From Hippasteria phrygiana (lineage: Eukaryota > Echinodermata > Asteroidea > Valvatida > Goniasteridae): 64,000 nucleotides of DNA. This document shows positions 40,101 to 52,800 of the stretch, one piece after another. A program made the translations under genes and the position numbers. Within the stretch, counting starts at the first letter, position 1. Each line of letters begins with the position of its first letter. Where the stretch lies: the NCBI GenBank assembly GCA_037893225.1, contig JAZGUH010000373.1, positions 310,001 through 374,000 on the forward strand. Direction: 5' to 3'. The notes below the pieces were generated by a model. It saw only the letters and a program-made list of their open reading frames with translations. It was not told the origin of the DNA and made no database searches.

Positions 40101-43100
40101 TTGCTTTACTCATTCATAATTGCATGAAATATCAACCAAATTCAGTAATTTTGACATGTATGGATAGCTTAGATCTGGCGCTACATGTTGCAATTATCGG
40201 CGGCTTCTTAGAGTTAACACTTGTGGAGAAAATTCAAACCTCGCAATGTTTATTTTCTTTCCGGCCAACATCTGTGTGCATATTACCTTCTATTTATTGC
40301 TCCATGCATGTCAAATTCCCTGGGGTATGGACTTGCTTTACTCATTCATAATTGCATGAAATATCAACCAAATTCAGTAATTTTGACATGTATGGATAGC
40401 TTAGATCTGGCGCTACAGGTTGCAATTATCGGCGGCTTCTTAGAGTTAACACTTGTGGAGAAAATTCAAACCTCGCAATGTTTATTTTCTTTCCGGCCAA
40501 CATCTGTGTACATGTTACCGTCTATTTATTGCTCCATGCATGTCAAATTCCCTGGGGTATGGACTTGCTTTACTCATTCATAATTGCATGAAATATCAAC
40601 CAAATGCAGTAATTTTGACATGTATGGATAGCTTAGATCTGGCGCTACATGTTGCAATCATCGGCGGCTTCCTAGAGTTAAAACTTGTGGAGAAAATTTA
40701 AACCTCGCAATGTTTATTTTCTTTCCGGCCAACATCTGTGTACATGTTACCGTCTATTTATTGCTCCATGCCTGTCAAATTCCCTGGGGTATGGACTTGC
40801 TTTACTCATTCATAATTGCATGAAATATCAACCAAATTCAGTAATTTTGACATGTATGGATAGCTTAGATCTGGCGCTACATGTTGCAATTATCGGCGGC
40901 TTCTTAGAGTTAACACTTGTGGAGAAAATTCAAACCTCGCAATGTTTATTTTCTTTCCGGCCAACATCTGTGTGCAGATTACCGTCTATTTATTGCTCCA
41001 TGCATGTCAAATTCCCTGGGGTATGGACTTGCTTTACTCATTCATAATTGCATGAAATATCAACCAAATGCAGTAATTTTGACATGTATGGATAGCTTAG
41101 ATCTGGCGCTACATGTTGCAATCATCGGCGGCTTCCTAGAGTTAAAACTTGTGGAGAAAATTCAAACCTCGCAATGTTTATTTTCTTTCCGGCCACCATC
41201 TGTGTGCAGATTACCTTTTATGTATTGCTCCATGCCTGTCAAATTCCCTGGGGTATGGACTTGCTTTACTCATTCATAATTGCATGAAATATCAACCGAA
41301 TTCAGTACTTTTGACATGTATGGATAGCTTAGATCTGGCGCTACATGTTGCAATTATCGGCGGCTTCTTAGAGTTAACACTTGTGGAGAAAATTCAAACC
41401 TCGCAATGTTTATTTTCTTTCCGGCCAACATCTGTGTACATGTTACCGTCTATTTATTGCTCCATGCATGTCAAATTCCCTGGGGTATGGACTTGCTTTA
41501 CTCATTCATAATTGCATGAAATATCAACCAAATTCAGTAATTTTGACATGTATGGATAGCTTAGATCTGGCGCTACATGTTGCAATTATCGGCGGCTTCT
41601 TAGAGTTAACACTTGTGGAGAAAATTCAAACCTCGCAATGTTTATTTTCTTTCCGGCCAACATCTGTGTGCATATTACCTTCTATTTATTGCTCCATGCA
41701 TGTCAAATTCCCTGGGGTATGGACTTGCTTTACTCATTCATAATTGCATGAAATATCAACCAAATTCAGTAATTTTGACATGTATGGATAGCTTAGATCT
41801 GGCGCTACAGGTTGCAATTATCGGCGGCTTCTTAGAGTTAACACTTGTGGAGAAAATTCAAACCTCGCAATGTTTATTTTCTTTCCGGCCAACATCTGTG
41901 TACATGTTACCGTCTATTTATTGCTCCATGCATGTCAAATTCCCTGGGGTATGGACTTGCTTTACTCATTCATAATTGCATGAAATATCAACCAAATGCA
42001 GTAATTTTGACATGTATGGATAGCTTAGATCTGGCGCTACATGTTGCAATCATCGGCGGCTTCCTAGAGTTAAAACTTGTGGAGAAAATTCAAACCTCGC
42101 AATGTTTATTTTCTTTCCGGCCACCATCTGTGTGCAGATTACCTTTTATGTATTGCTCCATGCCTGTCAAATTCCCTGGGGTATGGACTTGCTTTACTCA
42201 TTCATAATTGCATGAAATATCAACCGAATTCAGTACTTTTGACATGTATGGATAGCTTAGATCTGGCGCTACATGTTGCAATTATCGGCGGCTTCTTAGA
42301 GTTAACACTTGTGGAGAAAATTCAAACCTCGCAATGTTTATTTTCTTTCCGGCCAACATCTGTGTACATGTTACCGTCTATTTATTGCTCCATGCATGTC
42401 AAATTCCCTGGGGTATGGACTTGCTTTACTCATTCATAATTGCATGAAATATCAACCAAATTCAGTAATTTTGACATGTATGGATAGCTTAGATCTGGCG
42501 CTACATGTTGCAATTATCGGCGGCTTCTTAGAGTTAACACTTGTGGAGAAAATTCAAACCTCGCAATGTTTATTTTCTTTCCGGCCAACATCTGTGTGCA
42601 TATTACCTTCTATTTATTGCTCCATGCATGTCAAATTCCCTGGGGTATGGACTTGCTTTACTCATTCATAATTGCATGAAATATCAACCAAATTCAGTAA
42701 TTTTGACATGTATGGATAACTTAGATCTGGCGCTACATGTTGCAATTATCGGCGGCTTCCTAGAGTTAAAACTTGTGGAGAAAATTTAAACCTCGCAATG
42801 TTTATTTTCTTTCCGGCCAACATCTGTGTACATGTTACCGTCTATTTATTGCTCCATGCCTGTCAAATTCCCTGGGGTATGGACTTGCTTTACTCATTCA
42901 TAATTGCATGAAATATCAACCAAATTCAGTAATTTTGACATGTATGGATAGCTTAGATCTGGCGCTACATGTTGCAATTATCGGCGGCTTCTTAGAGTTA
43001 ACACTTGTGGAGAAAATTCAAACCTCGCAATGTTTATTTTCTTCCCGGCCACCATCTGTGTGCAGATTACCTTTTATTTATTGCTCCATGCCTGTCAAAT

Positions 43101-46100
43101 TCCCTGGGGTATGGACTTGCTTTACTCATTCATAATTGCATGAAATATCAACCAAATTCAGTAATTTTGACATGTATGGATAGCTTAGATCTGGCGCTAC
43201 ATGTTGCAATTATCGGCGGCTTCTTAGAGTTAAAACTTGTGGAGAAAATTCAAACCTCGCAATGTTTATTTTCTTTCCGGCCAACATCTGTGTACATGTT
43301 ACCGTCTATTTATTGCTCCATGCATGTCAAATTCCCTGGGGTATGGACTTGCTTTACTCATTCATAATTGCATGAAATATCAACCAAATTCAGTAATTTT
43401 GACATGTATGCATAGCTTAGATCTGGCGCTACATGTTGCAATTATCGGCGGCTTCTTAGAGTTAACACTTGTGGAGAAAATTCAAACCTCGCAATGTGTA
43501 TTTTCTTTCCGGCCAACATCTGTGTGCATATTACCTTCTATTTATTGCTCCATGCCTGTCAAATTCCCTGGGGTATGGACTTGCTTTACTCATTCATAAT
43601 TGCATGAAATATCAACCAAATTCAGTAATTTTGACATGTATGGATAGCTTAGATCTGGCGCTACATGTTGCAATTATCGGCGGCTTCTTAGAGTTAAAAC
43701 TTGTGGAGAAAATTCAAACCTCGCAATGTTTATTTTCTTTCCGGCCAACATCTGTGTACATGTTACCGTCTATTTATTGCTCCATGCATGTCAAATTCCC
43801 TGGGGTATGGACTTGCTTTACTCATTCATAATTGCATGAAATATCAACCAAATTCAGTAATTTTGACATGTATGGATAGCTTAGATCTGGCGCTACAGGT
43901 TGCAATTATCGGCGGCTTCTTAGAGTTAACACTTGTGGAGAAAATTCAAACCTCGCAATGTTTATTTTCTTTCCGGCCAACATCTGTGTACATGTTACCG
44001 TCTATTTATTGCTCCATGCATGTCAAATTCCCTGGGGTATGGACTTGCTTTACTCATTCATAATTGCATGAAATATCAACCAAATGCAGTAATTTTGACA
44101 TGTATGGATAGCTTAGATCTGGCGCTACATGTTGCAATCATCGGCGGCTTCCGAGAGTTAAAACTTGTGGAGAAAATTCAAACCTCGCAATGTTTATTTT
44201 CTTTCCGGCCACCATCTGTGTGCAGATTACCTTTTATGTATTGCTCCATGCCTGTCAAATTCCCTGGGGTATGGACTTGCTTTACTCATTCATAATTGCA
44301 TGAAATATCAACCGAATTCAGTACTTTTGACATGTATGGATAGCTTAGATCTGGCGCTACATGTTGCAATTATCGGCGGCTTCTTAGAGTTAACACTTGT
44401 GGAGAAAATTCAAACCTCGCAATGTTTATTTTCTTTCCGGCCAACATCTGTGTACATGTTACCGTCTATTTATTGCTCCATGCATGTCAAATTCCCTGGG
44501 GTATGGACTTGCTTTACTCATTCATAATTGCATGAAATATCAACCAAATTCAGTAATTTTGACATGTATGCATAGCTTAGATCTGGCGCTACAGGTTGCA
44601 ATTATCGGCGGCTTCTTAGAGTTAACACTTGTGGAGAAAATTCAAACCTCGCAATGTTTATTTTCTTTCCGGCCAACATCTGTGTACATGTTACCGTCTA
44701 TTTATTGCTCCATGCATGTCAAATTCCCTGGGGTATGGACTTGCTTTACTCATTCATAATTGCATGAAATATCAACCAAATGCAGTAATTTTGACATGTA
44801 TGGATAGCTTAGATCTGGCGCTACATGTTGCAATCATCGGCGGCTTCCTAGAGTTAAAACTTGTGGAGAAAATTCAAACCTCGCAATGTTTATTTTCTTT
44901 CCGGCCACCATCTGTGTGCAGATTACCTTTTATGTATTGCTCCATGCCTGTCAAATTCCCTGGGGTATGGACTTGCTTTACTCATTCATAATTGCATGAA
45001 ATATCAACCGAATTCAGTACTTTTGACATGTATGGATAGCTTAGATCTGGCGCTACATGTTGCAATTATCGGCGGCTTCTTAGAGTTAACACTTGTGGAG
45101 AAAATTCAAACCTCGCAATGTTTATTTTCTTTCCGGCCAACATCTGTGTACATGTTACCGTCTATTTATTGCTCCATGCATGTCAAATTCCCTGGGGTAT
45201 GGACTTGCTTTACTCATTCATAATTGCATGAAATATCAACCAAATTCAGTAATTTTGACATGTATGCATAGCTTAGATCTGGCGCTACATGTTGCAATTA
45301 TCGGCGGCTTCTTAGAGTTAACACTTGTGGAGAAAATTCAAACCTCGCAATGTGTATTTTCTTTCCGGCCAACATCTGTGTGCATATTACCTTCTATTTA
45401 TTGCTCCATGCCTGTCAAATTCCCTGGGGTATGGACTTGCTCTACTCATTCATAATTGCATGAAATATCAACCAAATACAGTAATTTTGACATGTATGGA
45501 TAGCTTAGATCTGTCGCTACATGTTGCAATCATCGGCGGCTTCCTAGAGTTAAAACTTGTGGAGAAAATTCAAACCTCGCAATGTTTATTTTCTTTCCGG
45601 CCAACATCTGTGTACATGTTACCGTCTATTTATTGCTCCATGCATGTCAAATTCCCTGGGGTATGGACTTGCTTTACTCATTTATAATTGCATGAAATAT
45701 CAACCAAATTCAGTAATTTTGACATGTATGGATAGCTTAGATCTGGCGCTACATGTTGCAATTATCGGCGGCTTCTTAGAGTTAACACTTGTGGAGAAAA
45801 TTCAAACCTCGCAATGTTTATTTTCTTTCCGGCCAACATCTGTGTACATGTTACCGTCTATTTATTGCTCCATGCATGTCAAATTCCCTGGGGTATGGAC
45901 TTGCTTTACTCATTCATAATTGCATGAAATATCAACCAAATTCAGTAATTTTGACATGTATGGATAGCTTAGATCTGGCGCTACATGTTGCAATTATCGG
46001 CGGCTTCTTAGAGTTAACACTTGTGGAGAAAATTCAAACCTCGCAATGTTTATTTTCTTTCCGGCCAACATCTGTGTGCATATTACCTTCTATTTATTGC

Positions 46101-46850
46101 TCCATGCATGTCAAATTCCCTGGGGTATGGACTTGCTTTACTCATTCATAATTGCATGAAATATCAAGCAAATTCAGTAATTTTGACATGTATGGATAAC
46201 TTAGATCTGGCGCTACATGTTGCAATTATCGGCGGCTTCTTAGAGTTAAAACTTGTGGAGAAAATTCAAACCTCGCAATGTTCATTTTCTTTCCGGCCAA
46301 CATCTGTGTACATGTTACCGTCTATTTATTGATCCATGCCTGTCAAATTCCCTGGGGTATGGACTTGCTTTATTCTTTCATAATTGCATGAAATATCAAC
46401 CAAATGCAGTAATTTTGACATGTATGGATAGCTTAGATCTGGCGCTACATGTTGCAATCATCGGCGGCTTCCTAGAGTTAAAACTTGTGGAGAAAATTCA
46501 AACCTCGCAATGTTTATTTTCTTTCCGGCCAATATCTGTGTGCATATTACCTTCTATTTATTGCTCCATGCCTGTCAAATTCCCTGGGGTATGGACTTGC
46601 TCTACTCATTCATAATTGCATGAAATATCAACCAAATACAGTAATTTTGACATGTATGGATAGCTTAGATCTGGCGCTACATGTTGCAATCATCGGCGGC
46701 TTCCTAGAGTTAAAACTTGTGGAGAAAATTCAAACCTCGCAATGTTTATTTTCTTTCCGGCCAACATCTGTGTACATGTTACCGTCTATTTATTGCTCCA
46801 TGCATGTCAAATTCCCTGGGGTATGGACTTGCTTTACTCATTCATAATTG
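37107..46850 (+). repeat. Mega-repeat 2: 42 monomers (9,744 bp)
   Basis: It opens H-L2-N2 and then holds three 6-mers (37803-41978). It continues P-L1-R-X2-D-H-N1-H-Q-P-L1-NQ-P-L1-N2-S-J-R-U*-V-W. Against mega-repeat 1 it lacks L2 before N1 at 43371 and has more X-Y-P-L1-R-Q copies. U* (46155) shares base A at cp178 (46332) with mega-repeat 1 and adds a private cp14 C to G (46168). P at 44067 has a private cp87 T to G (44153). Confidence 0.87.
37803..41978 (+). repeat. Three tandem 6-mers X-Y-P-L1-R-Q (3 x 1,392 bp)
   Basis: Copies are 37803-39194, 39195-40586 and 40587-41978. They differ at their joints. The Q of copy 1 (38963) has 186C, the 3' mark of X, where Q normally has 186A. The first unit of copy 3 (40587) has 20G and 56G of P in front of the X mark 113T. 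The expected first monomer, X with 20A and 56T, is present in copies 1 and 2. Two distinct junctions mean the triplication took at least two separate exchanges. Confidence 0.88.
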
Positions 46851-49800
46851 CATGAAATATCAACCAAATTCAGTAATTTTGACATGTATGGATAGCTTAG
46901 ATCTGGCGCTACATGTTGCAATTATCGGCGGCTTCTTAGAGTTAAAACTTGTGGAGAAAATTCAAACCTCGCAATGTTTATTTTCTTTCCGGCCAACATC
47001 TGTGTACATGTTACCGTCTATTTATTGCTCCATGCATGTCAAATTCCCTGGGGTATGGACTTGCTTTACTCATTCATAATTGCATGAAATATCAACCAAA
47101 TTCAGTACTTTTGACATGTATGGATAGCTTAGATCTGGCGCTACATGTTGCAATTATCGGCGGCTTCTTAGAGTTAACACTTGTGGAGAAAATTCAAACC
47201 TCGCAATGTTTATTTTCTTTCCGGCCAACATCTGTGTACATGTTACCGTCTATTTATTGCTCCATGCATGTCAAATTCCCTGGGGTATGGACTTGCTTTA
47301 CTCATTCATAATTGCATGAAATATCAACCAAATTCAGTAATTTTGACATGTATGCATAGCTTAGATCTGGCGCTACATGTTGCAATTATCGGCGGCTTCT
47401 TAGAGTTAACACTTGTGGAGAAAATTCAAACCTCGCAATGTGTATTTTCTTTCCGGCCAACATCTGTGTGCATATTACCTTCTATTTATTGCTCCATGCC
47501 TGTCAAATTCCCTGGGGTATGGACTTGCTCTACTCATTCATAATTGCATGAAATATCAACCAAATACAGTAATTTTGACATGTATGGATAGCTTAGATCT
47601 GTCGCTACATGTTGCAATCATCGGCGGCTTCCTAGAGTTAAAACTTGTGGAGAAAATTTAAACCTCGCAATGTTTATTTTCTTTCCGGCCAACATCTGTG
47701 TACATGTTACCGTCTATTTATTGCTCCATGCCTGTCAAATTCCCTGGGGTATGGACTTGCTTTACTCATTCATAATTGCATGAAATATCAACCAAATTCA
47801 GTAATTTTGACATGTATGGATAGCTTAGATCTGGCGCTACATGTTGCAATTATCGGCGGCTTCTTAGAGTTAACACTTGTGGAGAAAATTCAAACCTCGC
47901 AATGTTTATTTTCTTTCCGGCCAACATCTGTGTGCAGATTACCGTCTATTTATTGCTCCATGCATGTCAAATTCCCTGGGGTATGGACTTGCTTTACTCA
48001 TTCATAATTGCATGAAATATCAACCAAATGCAGTAATTTTGACATGTATGGATAGCTTAGATCTGGCGCTACATGTTGCAATTATCGGCGGCTTCTTAGA
48101 GTTAACACTTGTGGAGAAAATTCAAACCTCGCAATGTTTATTTTCTTTCCGGCCAACATCTGTGTACATGTTACCGTCTATTTATTGCTCCATGCATGTC
48201 AAATTCCCTGGGGTATGGACTTGCTTTACTCATTCATAATTGCATGAAATATCAACCAAATTCAGTAATTTTGACATGTATGGATAGCTTAGATCTGGCG
48301 CTACATGTTGCAATTATCGGCGGCTTCTTAGAGTTAACACTTGTGGAGAAAATTCAAACCTCGCAATGTTTATTTTCTTTCCGGCCAACATCTGTGTGCA
48401 TATTACCTTCTATTTATTGCTCCATGCATGTCAAATTCCCTGGGGTATGGACTTGCTTTACTCATTCATAATTGCATGAAATATCAACCAAATTCAGTAA
48501 TTTTGACATGTATGGATAGCTTAGATCTGGCGCTACAGGTTGCAATTATCGGCGGCTTCTTAGAGTTAACACTTGTGGAGAAAATTCAAACCTCGCAATG
48601 TTTATTTTCTTTCCGGCCAACATCTGTGTACATGTTACCGTCTATTTATTGCTCCATGCATGTCAAATTCCCTGGGGTATGGACTTGCTTTACTCATTCA
48701 TAATTGCATGAAATATCAACCAAATGCAGTAATTTTGACATGTATGGATAGCTTAGATCTGGCGCTACATGTTGCAATCATCGGCGGCTTCCTAGAGTTA
48801 AAACTTGTGGAGAAAATTCAAACCTCGCAATGTTTATTTTCTTTCCGGCCACCATCTGTGTGCAGATTACCTTTTATGTATTGCTCCATGCCTGTCAAAT
48901 TCCCTGGGGTATGGACTTGCTTTACTCATTCATAATTGCATGAAATATCAACCGAATTCAGTACTTTTGACATGTATGGATAGCTTAGATCTGGCGCTAC
49001 ATGTTGCAATTATCGGCGGCTTCTTAGAGTTAACACTTGTGGAGAAAATTCAAACCTCGCAATGTTTATTTTCTTTCCGGCCAACATCTGTGTACATGTT
49101 ACCGTCTATTTATTGCTCCATGCATGTCAAATTCCCTGGGGTATGGACTTGCTTTACTCATTCATAATTGCATGAAATATCAACCAAATTCAGTAATTTT
49201 GACATGTATGGATAGCTTAGATCTGGCGCTACATGTTGCAATTATCGGCGGCTTCTTAGAGTTAACACTTGTGGAGAAAATTCAAACCTCGCAATGTTTA
49301 TTTTCTTTCCGGCCAACATCTGTGTGCATATTACCTTCTATTTATTGCTCCATGCATGTCAAATTCCCTGGGGTATGGACTTGCTTTACTCATTCATAAT
49401 TGCATGAAATATCAACCAAATTCAGTAATTTTGACATGTATGGATAACTTAGATCTGGCGCTACATGTTGCAATTATCGGCGGCTTCCTAGAGTTAAAAC
49501 TTGTGGAGAAAATTTAAACCTCGCAATGTTTATTTTCTTTCCGGCCAACATCTGTGTACATGTTACCGTCTATTTATTGCTCCATGCTTGTCAAATTCCC
49601 TGGGGTATGGACTTGCTTTACTCATTCATAATTGCATGAAATATCAACCAAATTCAGTAATTTTGACATGTATGGATAGCTTAGATCTGGCGCTACATGT
49701 TGCAATTATCGGCGGCTTCTTAGAGTTAACACTTGTGGAGAAAATTCAAACCTCGCAATGTTTATTTTCTTCCCGGCCACCATCTGTGTGCAGATTACCT

Positions 49801-52800
49801 TTTATTTATTGCTCCATGCCTGTCAAATTCCCTGGGGTATGGACTTGCTTTACTCATTCATAATTGCATGAAATATCAACCAAATTCAGTAATTTTGACA
49901 TGTATGGATAGCTTAGATCTGGCGCTACATGTTGCAATTATCGGCGGCTTCTTAGAGTTAAAACTTGTGGAGAAAATTCAAACCTCGCAATGTTTATTTT
50001 CTTTCCGGCCAACATCTGTGTACATGTTACCGTCTATTTATTGCTCCATGCATGTCAAATTCCCTGGGGTATGGACTTGCTTTACTCATTCATAATTGCA
50101 TGAAATATCAACCAAATTCAGTAATTTTGACATGTATGGATAGCTTAGATCTGGCGCTACAGGTTGCAATTATCGGCGGCTTCTTAGAGTTAACACTTGT
50201 GGAGAAAATTCAAACCTCGCAATGTTTATTTTCTTTCCGGCCAACATCTGTGTACATGTTACCGTCTATTTATTGCTCCATGCATGTCAAATTCCCTGGG
50301 GTATGGACTTGCTTTACTCATTCATAATTGCATGAAATATCAACCAAATGCAGTAATTTTGACATGTATGGATAGCTTAGATCTGGCGCTACATGTTGCA
50401 ATCATCGGCGGCTTCCTAGAGTTAAAACTTGTGGAGAAAATTCAAACCTCGCAATGTTTATTTTCTTTCCGGCCACCATCTGTGTGCAGATTACCTTTTA
50501 TGTATTGCTCCATGCCTGTCAAATTCCCTGGGGTATGGACTTGCTTTACTCATTCATAATTGCATGAAATATCAACCGAATTCAGTACTTTTGACATGTA
50601 TGGATAGCTTAGATCTGGCGCTACATGTTGCAATTATCGGCGGCTTCTTAGAGTTAACACTTGTGGAGAAAATTCAAACCTCGCAATGTTTATTTTCTTT
50701 CCGGCCAACATCTGTGTACATGTTACCGTCTATTTATTGCTCCATGCATGTCAAATTCCCTGGGGTATGGACTTGCTTTACTCATTCATAATTGCATGAA
50801 ATATCAACCAAATTCAGTAATTTTGACATGTATGCATAGCTTAGATCTGGCGCTACATGTTGCAATTATCGGCGGCTTCTTAGAGTTAACACTTGTGGAG
50901 AAAATTCAAACCTCGCAATGTGTATTTTCTTTCCGGCCAACATCTGTGTGCATATTACCTTCTATTTATTGCTCCATGCCTGTCAAATTCCCTGGGGTAT
51001 GGACTTGCTTTACTCATTCATAATTGCATGAAATATCAACCAAATTCAGTAATTTTGACATGTATGGATAGCTTAGATCTGGCGCTACATGTTGCAATTA
51101 TCGGCGGCTTCTTAGAGTTAACACTTGTGGAGAAAATTCAAACCTCGCAATGTTTATTTTCTTTCCGGCCAACATCTGTGTGCAGATTACCGTCTATTTA
51201 TTGCTCCATGCATGTCAAATTCCCTGGGGTATGGACTTGCTTTACTCATTCATAATTGCATGAAATATCAACCAAATGCAGTAATTTTGACATGTATGGA
51301 TAGCTTAGATCTGGCGCTACATGTTGCAATTATCGGCGGCTTCTTAGAGTTAACACTTGTGGAGAAAATTCAAACCTCGCAATGTTTATTTTCTTTCCGG
51401 CCAACATCTGTGTACATGTTACCGTCTATTTATTGCTCCATGCATGTCAAATTCCCTGGGGTATGGACTTGCTTTACTCATTCATAATTGCATGAAATAT
51501 CAACCAAATTCAGTAATTTTGACATGTATGGATAGCTTAGATCTGGCGCTACATGTTGCAATTATCGGCGGCTTCTTAGAGTTAACACTTGTGGAGAAAA
51601 TTCAAACCTCGCAATGTTTATTTTCTTTCCGGCCAACATCTGTGTGCATATTACCTTCTATTTATTGCTCCATGCATGTCAAATTCCCTGGGGTATGGAC
51701 TTGCTTTACTCATTCATAATTGCATGAAATATCAACCAAATTCAGTAATTTTGACATGTATGGATAGCTTAGATCTGGCGCTACAGGTTGCAATTATCGG
51801 CGGCTTCTTAGAGTTAACACTTGTGGAGAAAATTCAAACCTCGCAATGTTTATTTTCTTTCCGGCCAACATCTGTGTACATGTTACCGTCTATTTATTGC
51901 TCCATGCATGTCAAATTCCCTGGGGTATGGACTTGCTTTACTCATTCATAATTGCATGAAATATCAACCAAATGCAGTAATTTTGACATGTATGGATAGC
52001 TTAGATCTGGCGCTACATGTTGCAATCATCGGCGGCTTCCTAGAGTTAAAACTTGTGGAGAAAATTCAAACCTCGCAATGTTTATTTTCTTTCCGGCCAC
52101 CATCTGTGTGCAGATTACCTTTTATGTATTGCTCCATGCCTGTCAAATTCCCTGGGGTATGGACTTGCTTTACTCATTCATAATTGCATGAAATATCAAC
52201 CGAATTCAGTACTTTTGACATGTATGGATAGCTTAGATCTGGCGCTACATGTTGCAATTATCGGCGGCTTCTTAGAGTTAACACTTGTGGAGAAAATTCA
52301 AACCTCGCAATGTTTATTTTCTTTCCGGCCAACATCTGTGTACATGTTACCGTCTATTTATTGCTCCATGCATGTCAAATTCCCTGGGGTATGGACTTGC
52401 TTTACTCATTCATAATTGCATGAAATATCAACCAAATTCAGTAATTTTGACATGTATGGATAGCTTAGATCTGGCGCTACATGTTGCAATTATCGGCGGC
52501 TTCTTAGAGTTAACACTTGTGGAGAAAATTCAAACCTCGCAATGTTTATTTTCTTTCCGGCCAACATCTGTGTGCATATTACCTTCTATTTATTGCTCCA
52601 TGCATGTCAAATTCCCTGGGGTATGGACTTGCTTTACTCATTCATAATTGCATGAAATATCAACCAAATTCAGTAATTTTGACATGTATGGATAACTTAG
52701 ATCTGGCGCTACATGTTGCAATTATCGGCGGCTTCCTAGAGTTAAAACTTGTGGAGAAAATTTAAACCTCGCAATGTTTATTTTCTTTCCGGCCAACATC

